Positions 29,494 through 38,881 of a DNA stretch of 64,000 nucleotides are shown piece after piece. Origin of the DNA: Sedimentitalea arenosa (GTDB lineage Bacteria > Pseudomonadota > Alphaproteobacteria > Rhodobacterales > Rhodobacteraceae); the NCBI RefSeq assembly GCF_016428585.1, contig NZ_JAELVR010000003.1:62001-126000 (forward strand). Reading direction: 5' to 3'. The notes beneath the pieces were generated by a model, which worked only from the letters and a program-made list of their open reading frames with translations, was not told the DNA's origin and ran no database searches. The position numbers and the translations under genes were made by a program. Position 1 is the first letter of the stretch, and each line of letters starts with the position of its first letter.

Positions 29494-29524
29494 TGGCGGC
29501 CATGCATCGGATGCATTGCCGCCA
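29494..29524 (-). terminator. Hairpin downstream of trxB
   Basis: TGGCGGC-C-ATGCAT / ATGCAT-T-GCCGCCA around a CGG loop forms a 13-pair stem with one mismatch. It lies 17 bases behind the trxB stop on the minus strand and before the sat gene. A T run is missing in the trxB direction, so it is a probable but not classic terminator. Confidence 0.55.
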
Positions 29525-29540
29525 TGTTTTCGGCGCGGGA

Positions 29541-30485
29541 TCAACCGTCCTGTTCTGCGAGGAAACGCTCGGCTTCGAGCGCCGCCATGCAACCCATACC
29601 CGCGCTGGTCACCGCCTGGCGATACTTGTGATCAGTTAGGTCACCCGCGGCGAAGACGCCCGGGATGCTGGTTTCGGTACTGTCGGGCTTGGTCACGACA
29701 TAGCCGCCCATGTGGGTCTCGAGCACGTCCTTGACGAGCTCGTTGGCGGGCGCGTGGCCGATGGCGACGAACACGCCCTTGGCGGGGATCTCGGTGATTT
29801 CGCCGGTCTTGACGTGCTTGACCCGCACTGCTTCGACGCCCAACGGGTTTTCGGTGCCGACCACTTCGTCGAGCGTGTGAAACCAGAGCGGTTCGATCTT
29901 GGGGTTCTTCATCAGCCGGTCGATCAGGATCTTCTCGGCGCGCAGCTCGTCGCGGCGATGGACGAGCGTCACCTTGCTCGCGAAGTTGGTCAGGAAAAGC
30001 GCCTCTTCCACCGCCGTATTGCCGCCGCCAATCACCACGATCTCCTGTCCACGATAGAAGAAGCCGTCGCAGGTCGCGCAGGCGGACACGCCGAAGCCCT
30101 TGAACTTCTCCTCCGACGGCAGACCGAGCCACTTGGCCCGCGCACCAGTCGCCAGGATCACGGCGTCAGCCGTGTAGACGGTTCCACTGTCGCTCTGCGC
30201 GGTGAAGGGGCGCTTTGACAGGTCCAGATCGGTGATGATGTCGCTCACCACCTCGCAGCCCATTGCCTTGGCGTGGGCTTCCATCCGCACCATCAGGTCG
30301 GGGCCCTGAACCTCGGTGTCGCCTGGCCAGTTCTCCACCTCGGTGGTCGTGGTCAGCTGGCCGCCGGGCTCGATTCCCTGCACCAGCAGCGGTTGCAGCA
30401 TGGCGCGGCTGGCATAGACGCCGGCGGTGTATCCGGCGGGGCCGGAGCCGATGATCAGAACTTTGGTATGCCGTGTCTCGGCCAT
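29541..30485 (-). CDS. trxB: Thioredoxin-disulfide reductase
   Basis: The 314-residue flavoenzyme passes electrons from NADPH to thioredoxin. The FAD loop is [19 protein letters not shown] (residues 10-28), the redox-active pair is in [13 protein letters not shown] (CxxC near residue 137), and the NADPH loop is [14 protein letters not shown]. The ATG at 30485 has a GGGGGAAG ribosome site; an upstream extension in the frame is not conserved. It is divergent from an Lrp-type regulator. Confidence 0.97.
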   Translation of the reverse strand: MAETRHTKVLIIGSGPAGYTAGVYASRAMLQPLLVQGIEPGGQLTTTTEVENWPGDTEVQGPDLMVRMEAHAKAMGCEVVSDIITDLDLSKRPFTAQSDSGTVYTADAVILATGARAKWLGLPSEEKFKGFGVSACATCDGFFYRGQEIVVIGGGNTAVEEALFLTNFASKVTLVHRRDELRAEKILIDRLMKNPKIEPLWFHTLDEVVGTENPLGVEAVRVKHVKTGEITEIPAKGVFVAIGHAPANELVKDVLETHMGGYVVTKPDSTETSIPGVFAAGDLTDHKYRQAVTSAGMGCMAALEAERFLAEQDG

Positions 30486-30640
30486 GTCTTCCCCCGTTTC
30501 TCGCGCCGTGGCAGGCGGGTGCGTGCGCGCCTGTCGGATTGAGCATATATCCACGGCGTCTGCCGACTTGAACCCCCGATCTTGGGTGGTGCAATTCATC
30601 AAACGGCTTGAACAGATTGTTGCGCGGATGCGAAAGAATA

Positions 30641-30668
30641 TTGCGCATGCCCGCGCCGCTGATATAAC
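30641..30668 (+). promoter_or_regulatory. Promoter of the Lrp-family gene
   Basis: TTGCGC (30641-30646) and TATAAC (30663-30668) are 16 bases apart and end 26 bases before the ATG. A matching promoter for the divergent trxB gene is weaker (TTCAAG-17-TATATG, near 30580-30545 on the minus strand). Confidence 0.5.
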
Positions 30669-30694
30669 AAACGCAAATTCCGGGGGAGCAGAAA

Positions 30695-31195
30695 ATGGCT
30701 ATGACGCGCCTAGACCCGATCGACCGCAAGATCCTGGCAGAGTTGCAGGCCGACGGGCGCATGACGAACGTGGAACTCGCGCGGCGGGTGGGTATTTCCG
30801 CTCCGCCCTGTCTGCGCCGGGTGCGCACGCTCGAGGAATCCGGGCTGATCGAGGGCTATCATGCGGATGTCAACGAGCGCGAACTGGGCTTTGAGGTGCA
30901 GGTCTTCGTGATGGTCGGGCTTGACAGCCAGGCCGAGGCGGAACTGAGCGCCTTCGAGGAGCGGTGCCGCAACTGGCCGCTGGTCCGTGAATGCCACATG
31001 TTGAACGGCGAGGTGGATTTCATCCTGAAATGCGTCGCGCCTGACTTGAGCGGTTTCCAGAGTTTCCTGACCGGTGAGTTGCTGACCACGCCGAACGTGG
31101 CCAGCGTCAAGACGTCCCTCGTGATCCGGCGCGCCAAGGATGAACCCGGCGTGCCGTTCGACATTCTCGAAGACCGGCTGAGCAAGAGCGCCTAG
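30695..31195 (+). CDS. Lrp/AsnC-family transcriptional regulator
   Basis: The 166-residue protein has an N-terminal AsnC-type helix-turn-helix ([36 protein letters not shown]) and a C-terminal RAM ligand-binding domain ending [10 protein letters not shown]. Such proteins sense amino acids; the target cannot be told. It stands alone, divergent from trxB, and its stop overlaps the stop of the Hint gene on the other strand by four bases. A GGGGGA ribosome site is present. It is not evidently the regulator of trxB. Confidence 0.92.
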   Translation: MAMTRLDPIDRKILAELQADGRMTNVELARRVGISAPPCLRRVRTLEESGLIEGYHADVNERELGFEVQVFVMVGLDSQAEAELSAFEERCRNWPLVRECHMLNGEVDFILKCVAPDLSGFQSFLTGELLTTPNVASVKTSLVIRRAKDEPGVPFDILEDRLSKSA

Positions 31196-31974
31196 GCGCT
31201 TACCGCATCATGCTGTCCATCGCCAGCCCGCGCGAACGCGAGAGGGCCGAAATCGCACAGCTGATCGACATGCGGAAACAGGCTCAGGAATACCGGGCGC
31301 ATCGCCTGGCTCAGCAGGCGCGCGGCGTTGGGGCCGGGGTGATAGGTCTCGAACTCCAGCCCGTTGACGCGGATCGCGGCGTGCCGCGCGAGACCCAGGT
31401 GAAACAGCTCGACAGGCGTGGGCGGGGCGGTTTCGATCACCGTCATTCCGTCGATGAACTCCTGTATCGGGGTCAGCATCTGCGCGCCGTCGCACATCGC
31501 CCGAAGATGCGGCGGCGTATGGAGCAGGCGCGCCGATGGGCCGGCTATCACGCAGGACATCGGGCGTTGGACACCGAAACCGTCGGCCATGATCCGGGCC
31601 AGATGCCGCTTGCGCCCCTGCGTTTCCGAACGCCCGGGCACGAGCGTCGTGCTGCCCTTCCAGAGCAGCGGTTGCACGCCGTCTTGGGTCACGATGCGAT
31701 CCCCCGGCAGCAGGTCCTCGACCGCCACGGCGCCGGCCTCTGTTTCGACCATTGAGCCGCGCGAGAAGGCGCAGAATGCGTCCTCGAAGATCGGCAGGGC
31801 CGGGGCGATGCGCCGTGTTTCGGCCAGCGTTCCACCGGGCAGCAGAGACCATACGCTATAGCGGCGCAATTGCGGTCGAGGCTGAGCCCGCAGCGCTGCA
31901 GGATCGGCCATGCCAGCCGGGTGATTCTGGATCGCGCGACGCGAGGCCGTGTTCAGCGGGATTGGGAGTGTCAT
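31192..31974 (-). CDS. Hint-domain (Hedgehog/intein-type) protein
   Basis: The 260-residue protein contains, from about residue 63, the Hint-type opening FEDAFCAFSRGSMVETEAGA followed by VEDLLPGDRIVTQDG, with a downstream HHL-type body (RPMSCVIAGPSARLLHTPPH). Rhodobacteraceae carry many such proteins, usually the C-terminal part of large secreted repeat proteins; this one is short and has no export signal or repeats. The intein-type nucleophile Cys/Ser position holds Cys/Ser-like residues (AFCAFSRG), so self-processing is possible but unproven. Function unknown. Confidence 0.75.
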   Translation of the reverse strand: MTLPIPLNTASRRAIQNHPAGMADPAALRAQPRPQLRRYSVWSLLPGGTLAETRRIAPALPIFEDAFCAFSRGSMVETEAGAVAVEDLLPGDRIVTQDGVQPLLWKGSTTLVPGRSETQGRKRHLARIMADGFGVQRPMSCVIAGPSARLLHTPPHLRAMCDGAQMLTPIQEFIDGMTVIETAPPTPVELFHLGLARHAAIRVNGLEFETYHPGPNAARLLSQAMRPVFLSLFPHVDQLCDFGPLAFARAGDGQHDAVSA

Positions 31975-32128
31975 TTCGGTCGGCCCTTGAAAAGTCGGTC
32001 GAACCTGCGTCGGCCCCCACCGACAACGCAGACTGACGCGAACGTTGTCTGCATGGCGACAATACTTCTCGAATTCCGGTCAAATTGTCAATGAATTGGC
32101 CGTATCTCTGGTTAACGGGCGGACGACG

Positions 32129-32884
32129 TCAAAGGCAGATGACCGAGATCAGCCGCCCGTAGTCGGCCTCCTTCGCATGGGTGCTGCGGCGGTAGGAATA
32201 GAAACGGGCGGAATCGGAATAGGTGCAATGGCGGGTCCATTCCGCGTGTCCGACGCCGGCGCGCCGCAATCGGTGCAGACCGAACCCCGGCAGGTCGAAT
32301 TGCATCCGGTCGCCGGTACCGCCGGCGAAGAACCGGCTGTTCTCGGGGTCATCCAACAGAAAATCATCGAGAAATTCCGGGCCGACCTCGTAGGCGCGCT
32401 GGCTGATCGTCGGTCCGATCACTGCCGTGATCTCGCAGCGACGCGCGCCCAGCTGTTCCATTGCGTCGAGCGTCGCCTCGAGCACCCCGTCCAGTGCGCC
32501 GCGCCAGCCCGCATGGGCCGCGCCGATCACGCCGGCCTCGGGATCGGCGAAGAGTACCGGCTGGCAATCCGCCGTCAGGACCGACAGGGCGAGCCCCGGC
32601 GTGGCCGTCACCAGCGCGTCGGCGCGTGGTTTCTCGACAAGGGGTTCGGTCACGGTCACCACATCGGGCGAATGGACCTGGTGCACCCCGACCAGCGCAT
32701 CGGGTGAGATCTGCATCGCGTCGGCGACGCGGGCGCGGTTGATCGAGACGGCCTCGCTCTGGTCGGACGATCCAGTGCCGCAATTCAGCCCCGAAAACAC
32801 GCCCGATGAGGCGCCGCCGCGACGGGTGAAGAACCCGTGCCGAAGCGGCAACAGGGGGTCGGCGGTGAGAATCTCCAGCGTCAT
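32129..32884 (-). CDS. pgeF: Peptidoglycan editing factor PgeF (LACC1/YfiH family)
   Basis: The 251-residue protein has the multicopper-oxidase-like laccase-domain motifs: GVHQVHSPDVV near residue 67, TADCQPVLF with the catalytic cysteine near 103, and AAHAGWRGALDGV near 122, the three pieces of the Cys-His-His zinc site. In E. coli the homologue clears mis-incorporated L-Ser from peptidoglycan precursors. It overlaps midA by four bases, and the string lgt-midA-pgeF is conserved in alphaproteobacteria. Confidence 0.93.
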   Translation of the reverse strand: MTLEILTADPLLPLRHGFFTRRGGASSGVFSGLNCGTGSSDQSEAVSINRARVADAMQISPDALVGVHQVHSPDVVTVTEPLVEKPRADALVTATPGLALSVLTADCQPVLFADPEAGVIGAAHAGWRGALDGVLEATLDAMEQLGARRCEITAVIGPTISQRAYEVGPEFLDDFLLDDPENSRFFAGGTGDRMQFDLPGFGLHRLRRAGVGHAEWTRHCTYSDSARFYSYRRSTHAKEADYGRLISVICL

Positions 32885-33948
32885 GGGTCCAGTCCGGGTG
32901 GCGGTGTGCCCTCTGCCGGGAAGATCCCGAGGGTCTTGAACAGGTTTCCCATTTCATCGGGATGCGTCAACCTGCGATGTGCGGCGACCAATTGGTCGAG
33001 CGCCTCGCCAGTCAATCCCTTGGACAAGGCCTGGGCCCGGGCGGTGATCCCCAGTCGTTCGAGGAAAACACCTTGCGGAGTCAGACGGGTATGGGCGCAA
33101 CCCGCCCGCCGCGCGGCGTTGGCCAGCACCTCGAAATCCACATGCGCGGTCAAATCCGCCTGTCCAGGTTTATCCAGCGCATCGACCGTTTCATGGGCGG
33201 CCACCGCCTGTAGCGTGTCGCCGAGCGAGCGCCAGTCGCCGTAATCTAGGATCAGCGCGACTCCGCCATGGGCCGCGATTCGCTCGGCGAGTATGGTTGT
33301 TACCTCGGCCGCCAACGGGCAGGTCTCGACGAGATCGCCCTCGGCCGTATCGTCCAGCCGATGCGTCAGTGTCGGTTGTGGGCCTGCCGGACCCAAGCCG
33401 AAGACAAGATCGCCGCCCTTTTCACCGACCCGCCGTTCGCGCCACCCTGTGCCCGCGCGCAGGAACTGGCGAACCGGCAGCGCATCGAAAAACTCGTTTG
33501 CGACGATGAAAAGAGCACGCTCAGGCAGGTCTTCGACCTGTTCGGACCAGGTCGGCGCATGGGGCGACAGTATCTCGGCCTGCACTTTTCGCAGAGCGGG
33601 GGAGGCCTCGACCAGCACAAGCCGTGCGGCGTCGTGAAAGCCCGGCACCAGTCGTGTGGCGCGCAGGATGTCGGCCATGAGCGTGCCGCGTCCCGGGCCC
33701 AGCTCTGCGAGGGTGAAGGGCGTTGGACGTCCCTGACTGATCCAGGCCTGCGCCAGTGCGAGCCCGATCACCTCGCCGAAGATCTGGCTGATTTCGGGCG
33801 CGGTGATGAAATCTCCCTGGGCGCCGAAGGGGGCGCGGCTGGTGTAGTAGCCCAGCGTCGGGTGCAGCAGGCAGTCGCGCATGTAGCTTGCGATGCTGAT
33901 CGGCCCGTCCTGGCGAATGCGCCGGACGATCTGATCCTTCAGGGTCAT
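32881..33948 (-). CDS. MidA/NDUFAF7-family SAM-dependent methyltransferase
   Basis: The 355-residue protein matches COG1565: a start [20 protein letters not shown], then [16 protein letters not shown] and the SAM loop [16 protein letters not shown] near residue 85. Its mitochondrial relative methylates an arginine of complex I; the bacterial target is not known. The ATG at 33948 overlaps the lgt stop in ATGA; the very long frame upstream is a shadow of lgt. Confidence 0.92.
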   Translation of the reverse strand: MTLKDQIVRRIRQDGPISIASYMRDCLLHPTLGYYTSRAPFGAQGDFITAPEISQIFGEVIGLALAQAWISQGRPTPFTLAELGPGRGTLMADILRATRLVPGFHDAARLVLVEASPALRKVQAEILSPHAPTWSEQVEDLPERALFIVANEFFDALPVRQFLRAGTGWRERRVGEKGGDLVFGLGPAGPQPTLTHRLDDTAEGDLVETCPLAAEVTTILAERIAAHGGVALILDYGDWRSLGDTLQAVAAHETVDALDKPGQADLTAHVDFEVLANAARRAGCAHTRLTPQGVFLERLGITARAQALSKGLTGEALDQLVAAHRRLTHPDEMGNLFKTLGIFPAEGTPPPGLDP

Positions 33949-34838
33949 GGAGTGCCGCGCCGTTTCGCGCGCAGGATCAGAAAGAGACCGAGGGCGATCA
34001 TCGGCAGCGACAGCAACTGGCCCATGGTCAGACCATACCCACCTATCTGCCATGCGAGGCCCAGTGGATTTCCCGGCCCGATGAATTGCGCGTCCGGTTG
34101 GCGAACGAACTCGACGAGGAAGCGCGCGAGTCCGTAGCCCGCAAAGAACGTGCCCGAGACGAGCCCCGGCCGCTTGAACCCGTCCCGGCGATAGACCAGC
34201 CAGAGAAGGACTGCGCCGAGAATAAGCCCCTCGAGCACCGCTTCGTAAAGTTGTGACGGATGCCTGGCGCAGAGGCCTTCGACAACACCCGGACAATCCT
34301 GCGCCGCGGCGCCGGGAAAGATGACGCCCCATGGCAGGTCGGTCGGGCGGCCCCAAAGCTCGGCATTGATGAAATTGGCGAGCCGCCCCAGCAACAAACC
34401 AGCGGGGACAGTGTGGGCAATCAGGTCGGCGGCGGGCAGAACGGGAATGGCATGTCGCCGGCAGTAGAGCCACGACGCGATCACTACCCCCAGCAGGCCG
34501 CCGTGAAAGGCCATGCCGCCTTGCCAGATGCGCAGGATCTCGATCGGGTTCTGCAGGTAATAGGCCGGTTGGTAGAACAGTACGAAACCGAGCCGCCCGC
34601 CGAGGATCACGCCGAGAATGATCCAGGTCAGCAGGTCCTCGACCTGCTCCGGCCGCATCGGCGGGGTGTTGTCGGCCCAAAGCTGCACGCGCCGCGTGGC
34701 GATCACCGCAAGCCGCCACGCGATCAGGATGCCGACGATATAGGCCAGCGCATACCAGCGCAGCGTCAGGTCGACCCCGAAGACGGAGATCGAGACGATA
34801 TCGGGTGAAAGATCGGGAAATCGGAGTGCGGCCTGCAT
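33945..34838 (-). CDS. lgt: Prolipoprotein diacylglyceryl transferase
   Basis: Lgt transfers diacylglycerol to the lipobox cysteine of lipoprotein precursors at the inner membrane. The 297-residue protein has about seven spans, [13 protein letters not shown], and the Lgt signature [20 protein letters not shown] near residue 148. Length is usual. It heads the lgt-midA-pgeF string. Confidence 0.97.
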   Translation of the reverse strand: MQAALRFPDLSPDIVSISVFGVDLTLRWYALAYIVGILIAWRLAVIATRRVQLWADNTPPMRPEQVEDLLTWIILGVILGGRLGFVLFYQPAYYLQNPIEILRIWQGGMAFHGGLLGVVIASWLYCRRHAIPVLPAADLIAHTVPAGLLLGRLANFINAELWGRPTDLPWGVIFPGAAAQDCPGVVEGLCARHPSQLYEAVLEGLILGAVLLWLVYRRDGFKRPGLVSGTFFAGYGLARFLVEFVRQPDAQFIGPGNPLGLAWQIGGYGLTMGQLLSLPMIALGLFLILRAKRRGTP

Positions 34839-34933
34839 GGGCGTTTCAATGCCTCTGCTGCGGCGGGGAAGTCAACCTTGTCCGGCGGGCCGTTCCTCCC
34901 CATATTGGAGGCAACACGGAACGGAGATACCAG

Positions 34934-35239
34934 ATGCAAACCCGCAACAAGATACTCGACGACATTTCTCAGTTGATGACCAATGCCATGGGCGTGGCGC
35001 AAGGCGCGCGCGACGAGGCGGAAACGGCGATGAAATCGTTGCTCGACCGTTGGCTCGCCGACCGTGACCTTGTCACCCGCGAGGAGTTCGACGCGGTGCG
35101 CGCGATGGCGCAGAAAGCGCGGGAGGAGAACGAGGCGCTGTCCGCCCGCATGTCCGCGCTGGAGGCGGCGTCCGCCAAGCCGAAAGCCGCTCCCAGGGCA
35201 AAAGCGGCGCCGAAGTCGAAACCCAAGCCCAAGGCCTGA
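34934..35239 (+). CDS. UbiK-like accessory factor (BMFP domain)
   Basis: The 101-residue protein begins MQTRNKILDDISQLMTNAMG and has a coiled-coil BMFP domain (REEFDAVRAMAQKAREENEA), the plan of UbiK/YqiC, an accessory factor of aerobic ubiquinone synthesis. The last 25 residues are a Lys-Pro-Ala tail of repeating KPKA-like units, common in alphaproteobacterial members. The ATG at 34934 has GGAG upstream; the frame extends into the lgt promoter region without conserved residues. Confidence 0.85.
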   Translation: MQTRNKILDDISQLMTNAMGVAQGARDEAETAMKSLLDRWLADRDLVTREEFDAVRAMAQKAREENEALSARMSALEAASAKPKAAPRAKAAPKSKPKPKA

Positions 35240-35537
35240 TCCCAAGGCGGCGCTGCCGCGCCATTTCAATTTCCAAGCTCTTGCAGGCGCGCAACGACGA
35301 TCAGGTCGTTGCGCGCCTTGCGTATGGACAGGCGCGAAGACAGACGAGATTTTGGGCAAATATACAAAGTGTCCACAACTTATTGCGGCTCCCCCCGAAA
35401 TAGGGGGTTGTCAGACTAGAGCTGGCGGCGCACCATATCTTGTACGGGCACGGGGGATCGCCCCGGTCTGTAGAGCAGGCAGCTAGCGCTAGGGGCGCTG
35501 CACAGTCCCCTTCGCTAGAGATCAGTGAGGTGGCATC
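35240..35537. other. Intergenic region ubiK / YbjN gene
   Basis: The 298 bases hold an inverted repeat GGCGCGCAACGAC / GTCGTTGCGCGCC (35286-35317, six-base loop) that may terminate ubiK, then an AT-richer stretch (35345-35390) and a short CCCCC-GAAATA-GGGGG hairpin near 35395-35410. A long untranslated leader for the YbjN gene is possible. No RNA family was recognised and no coding frame is convincing. Confidence 0.5.
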
Positions 35538-36038
35538 ATGGCCCTTTCCGAGCAGTATCTGGAAGACGACATTCACCCGATCGATATCGTGGAACATATC
35601 GCGTCCGATCACGATTGGGAGTTCGATCGCATCGGCGACGATCAAATCGCCATGGCCGTCGAGGGGCAGTGGCGCACATACTCGATCACGCTTGCCTGGT
35701 CGGGCTATGACGAAACGCTGCGGATGATCTGCACCTTCGAGATGGACCCGCCCGAGGACAAGATGTCGGGGCTCTACGCCCTGATCAACGAGATGAACGA
35801 TCAATGCTGGGCTGGCGCGTTCACCTATTGGGCCGAGCAGAAGCTGATGGTTTATCGCTATGGGCTGGTGCTCAGCGGCGGGCAGATGGCCACGCCCGAT
35901 CAGATCGACACGATGATCAGCGCCGCCGTTCTGAGTGCCGAGCGCTACTACCCGGCGATCCAGCTTCTTGTCTGGGGCAACCAGACTCCGCGCGAGGCGA
36001 TACAGGTCGCCATTGCAGAGGCCTACGGGCGGGCGTAA
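35538..36038 (+). CDS. YbjN domain-containing protein
   Basis: The 166-residue protein matches the YbjN family: IDIVEHIASDHDWEFDRIGDD, WRTYSITLAW, then LYALINEMNDQCWAGAFTYW, the type III-secretion-chaperone-like fold. E. coli YbjN is linked to stress and motility, but no mechanism is known. It precedes proC with a 37-base gap, and this pairing is frequent in Rhodobacteraceae. Confidence 0.85.
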   Translation: MALSEQYLEDDIHPIDIVEHIASDHDWEFDRIGDDQIAMAVEGQWRTYSITLAWSGYDETLRMICTFEMDPPEDKMSGLYALINEMNDQCWAGAFTYWAEQKLMVYRYGLVLSGGQMATPDQIDTMISAAVLSAERYYPAIQLLVWGNQTPREAIQVAIAEAYGRA

Positions 36039-36075
36039 ACCTGAGCCCTGAACCGAAGAGGGGAGGGGCGTTTTC

Positions 36076-36888
36076 ATGGACATCAAGGACCTTGCCGCGC
36101 GTGGGCTTGTCTTGCTGGGCTGCGGCAAGATGGGCTCGGCCTTGCTGGCCGGTTGGCTCGACCGGGGATTGCCTGCGACCGCGGTTTGGGTGATCGACCC
36201 GAATCCGTCCGATTGGGTCAAGGCCCAGGGGCTGCACCTGAACGAGGACCTGCCGAGCGATCCGGCCCTCGTGCTGATCGCGGTCAAGCCGCAGATGATG
36301 GGGGATGCGCTGCCTGCGCTGGCCTCGCTCGGCGGCGATACGGTCTTCATCTCGGTTGCCGCCGGCACACCGATTTCGGCATTTCAAGCGGCCTTGGGAG
36401 AGGGTGCGCGCATCGTGCGTGCGATGCCCAATACGCCGGCGGCCGTCGGGCGCGGGATCACCGCGCTGGTCGGCAATGCGGTGGCAGACGGCGCGGATCT
36501 CGACATGGCGGAGATGCTGCTGTCGGCGGTTGGCCAGACCGTGCGCCTTGACAGCGAGGAGCAGATCGACGCGGTCACGGGGGTGAGCGGTTCGGGTCCG
36601 GCGTATGTCTTTCACCTGATCGAAACGTTGGCCGCGGCCGGCGAGGCACAGGGGTTGCCGGCGGAGATGGCGATGAAACTGGCCAAGGCCACGGTGGCCG
36701 GAGCCGGCGCGCTGGCCGAAGCCGCCGAGGAAGACCCTGCGCAGCTGCGCGTAAATGTCACCAGCCCGAACGGGACGACGCAGGCCGCGCTCGAGGTTCT
36801 GATGGACGAGGACACCGGCTTCCCGTCTCTATTGAACCGGGCTGTGAAGGCGGCGACAGATCGTGCGCGCGAGCTGTCTCGTGGCTGA
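36076..36888 (+). CDS. proC: Pyrroline-5-carboxylate reductase
   Basis: ProC makes proline from pyrroline-5-carboxylate with NAD(P)H. The 270-residue protein has the dinucleotide loop LLGCGKMGSALLAGWLDRG near residue 15, IVRAMPNTPAAVGRG near 115 and the signature AVTGVSGSGPAYVFHLIE near 170. It starts after a GGGAGGGG ribosome site and overlaps csaA by eight bases. Confidence 0.96.
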   Translation: MDIKDLAARGLVLLGCGKMGSALLAGWLDRGLPATAVWVIDPNPSDWVKAQGLHLNEDLPSDPALVLIAVKPQMMGDALPALASLGGDTVFISVAAGTPISAFQAALGEGARIVRAMPNTPAAVGRGITALVGNAVADGADLDMAEMLLSAVGQTVRLDSEEQIDAVTGVSGSGPAYVFHLIETLAAAGEAQGLPAEMAMKLAKATVAGAGALAEAAEEDPAQLRVNVTSPNGTTQAALEVLMDEDTGFPSLLNRAVKAATDRARELSRG

Positions 36889-37219
36889 GATTTCGTTCGA
36901 GGACTTTCTGAAGGTGGACATTCGCGTCGGCACAGTACTGCGCGCAGAACCCTTTCCGGAAGCGCGCAAGCCGGCCATCAAGCTGTGGATCGATTTTGGA
37001 GACGAAATCGGCGAACGCAAGACATCCGCGCAAATCACTGCCCATTACACACCCGACGCGCTCGTCGGAAAGCAGGTGATGGCGGTGGTGAATTTTCCGC
37101 CGCGCCAGATCGGACCGTTCATGTCCGAAGTTCTGGTCTTGGGGCTGCCGGACGCGACGGGAGAAATCGTGTTGATCGGACCGGACGGCCCGGTTCCCAA
37201 GGGCGGGCGGATGCACTGA
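36881..37219 (+). CDS. CsaA-type tRNA-binding-domain protein
   Basis: The 112-residue protein is a single EMAP/tRNA-binding OB fold: ISFEDFLKVDIRVGTVLRAE, KPAIKLWIDFG, SAQITAHYTPDALVGKQV and a C-terminal GPDGPVPKGGRMH. CsaA proteins bind tRNA and have been proposed as export chaperones. A GTG at 36881, inside the end of proC, gives the family start (MAEISFEDF). Confidence 0.9.
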   Translation: MAEISFEDFLKVDIRVGTVLRAEPFPEARKPAIKLWIDFGDEIGERKTSAQITAHYTPDALVGKQVMAVVNFPPRQIGPFMSEVLVLGLPDATGEIVLIGPDGPVPKGGRMH

Positions 37220-37237
37220 TCCGCCAGCCGCAGGCAA

Positions 37238-37468
37238 TTACGCGTCACGCAGCGGTCGCGGTTCGTCGCGACGTTGATTCCAGGCCGGGTCGTCTTTCTT
37301 GATCCGGCGGGCGAGCCATATGCCTCCCGGCACGCCGACGATGAGGCCTGTTGCACCGGACACGGCGAAGGCGGGCCAACCGACAAACCCCATTGCAAGC
37401 GCGGCGGTGATGGCTGCGCCTGCGACGCAGAGCGTGGTCAGAACGATCATGTAGTAACGCAGTCTCAT
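37238..37468 (-). CDS. Small two-span membrane protein, unknown
   Basis: The 76-residue protein has two hydrophobic segments (about residues 6-28 and 31-50) with a short turn and a charged C-terminal tail (RRIKKDDPAWNQRRDEP). It is probably an inner-membrane protein. No family was recognised. It lies between csaA (convergent) and tdk (same strand, 54 bases upstream), with an AAAGGAG-type ribosome site before the ATG. Confidence 0.65.
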   Translation of the reverse strand: MRLRYYMIVLTTLCVAGAAITAALAMGFVGWPAFAVSGATGLIVGVPGGIWLARRIKKDDPAWNQRRDEPRPLRDA

Positions 37469-37522
37469 GGTTCGGACTCCTTTCTTGCGCTGTTAGGCGC
37501 ATCAGGAACCCAACGCGACAGT

Positions 37523-38128
37523 TCAGTCCTCGGTTCCCTGGGTTTGGGGGCGGTCGCCCACAGCGTCGCGCCAGTGGCGTCGACAGAGCGAGACATAGGT
37601 TTCATTCCCGCCGATCTGGACCTGCGCGCCATCGCGCAGCGCGCGCCCCTCTGCATCCTGCCGGATCACCATGGTCGCCTTGCGCCCGCAGCGACAGATC
37701 GTGCGCACCTCGCGGATCTCGTCCGCGATGGCCAGCAGCGCGGCGGACCCCGGGAACAACTCGCCGCGGAAGTCGACTCGCAGCCCGTAGCAGAGGACGG
37801 GCAGGTTCAGGTCGTCGACCACGCGTGCCAACTGCCAGACCTGGGCCTTCTCGAGAAACTGCGCCTCGTCCACGAAAACGCAGGAGACGGGACCCTGTGC
37901 GAGACGGTCCTGCACCATCGCGAAAAGATCGTCGCCCGGTGCGAAGACATCGGCGTCGGACCCGATGCCGATGCGCGAGGCGATCCGCCCCGGCCCCGCT
38001 CGGTCGTCGACGCGCGCAGTGAGCAGATAGGTCTGCATGCCGTGTTCGCGGTAGTTGTGCGAGGCCTGCAGCAGAACCGTCGACTTGCCGGCGTTCATGG
38101 TGGAATAGTTGAAGAAAAGCTTTGCCAT
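37523..38128 (-). CDS. tdk: Thymidine kinase
   Basis: The 201-residue type II thymidine kinase has the P-loop NYSTMNAGKSTVLLQASHN (residues 8-26), the DEAQF motif FVDEAQFLEKAQV near 87, and a four-cysteine zinc site made of CRCGRKA and SLCRRHW. It salvages thymidine to dTMP. Confidence 0.96.
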   Translation of the reverse strand: MAKLFFNYSTMNAGKSTVLLQASHNYREHGMQTYLLTARVDDRAGPGRIASRIGIGSDADVFAPGDDLFAMVQDRLAQGPVSCVFVDEAQFLEKAQVWQLARVVDDLNLPVLCYGLRVDFRGELFPGSAALLAIADEIREVRTICRCGRKATMVIRQDAEGRALRDGAQVQIGGNETYVSLCRRHWRDAVGDRPQTQGTED

Positions 38129-38365
38129 GGCGCGGGTTTAAGCGCGGCCCGCGCGCCGCGCAAGACGGCCGATTGCCGGAGTGGCAGCGGGCTCATACAC
38201 GCCCGCCGCCCGGCAGACTGGGCGACACGCCGCCCGGTACTCTTCACGACCCTCTTCCCGGGGGTATGGCGGAAGGATGACATTTCGCCCTAAGCTGCGG
38301 AATGGGAAAAGAAGCGCCGGGTTCCCCGTCGCGACCGGCCGGGTGCGCAGAGGAGAGGACTCGGC

Positions 38366-38824
38366 GTGGATCATAGTGGCCGTTACCTGAAAATGCACAC
38401 CGAGGCGCTGGTCAAGGACGTGGGTCTTGAAGCGGCCTGCAGGATCACCGGCAAGTCCAAGGCGACGCTTGGGCGCTATTATTCGGACCATGACGAACAC
38501 GCCGAGCGTTTCATTCCGGTCGATGCTGTCGCGAGGCTCGAGGCGGTATCGTCCTATCCGCATGTGACGGGGGCGCTGGCGGATTTTGGCAAGATCACCC
38601 TGTCCTACGACGATCGCCACCCGAACACTCCGGGCAACGGCAACGTCAATTCCGACGTGATCGCCCTGATTCAGCGGTTCGCGATGCTGATGAGCGAGTA
38701 CCATCAGGCGATAAGGGACGGGTCGATCTCGCTCAACGAGGCCAAGCGCCTGTTGCGGGAAACCCTGCTGCTGCAGCAGGTTCTGATCGACATGAAGCTG
38801 AACCTCGAGGCCGAATGCGTGTAA
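38366..38824 (+). CDS. Putative helix-turn-helix protein, unknown
   Basis: The 152-residue protein begins at a GTG with a good GGAGAGGA site. Its first 40 residues (LVKDVGLEAACRITGKSKATLGRYYSD) read like a small helix-turn-helix with a recognition helix, reminiscent of phage CII-type regulators; the rest is helical and ends LRETLLLQQVLIDMKLNLEAECV. No precise family could be named. It faces tdk head to head and the KAS III gene tail to tail. A DNA-binding role is inferred. Confidence 0.6.
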   Translation: MDHSGRYLKMHTEALVKDVGLEAACRITGKSKATLGRYYSDHDEHAERFIPVDAVARLEAVSSYPHVTGALADFGKITLSYDDRHPNTPGNGNVNSDVIALIQRFAMLMSEYHQAIRDGSISLNEAKRLLRETLLLQQVLIDMKLNLEAECV

Positions 38825-38838
38825 CCGCCCCGCCGAAA

Positions 38839-38860
38839 GGCGCGCCTATTAGCGCGCGCC
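38839..38860. terminator. GC hairpin between convergent genes
   Basis: GGCGCGC (38839-38845) can pair with GCGCGCC (38854-38860) around an eight-base loop, in the short space between two converging genes. No T run follows, so the call is weak. Confidence 0.4.
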
Positions 38861-38881
38861 ACGTCCTGTCCGGTGCGCCGC

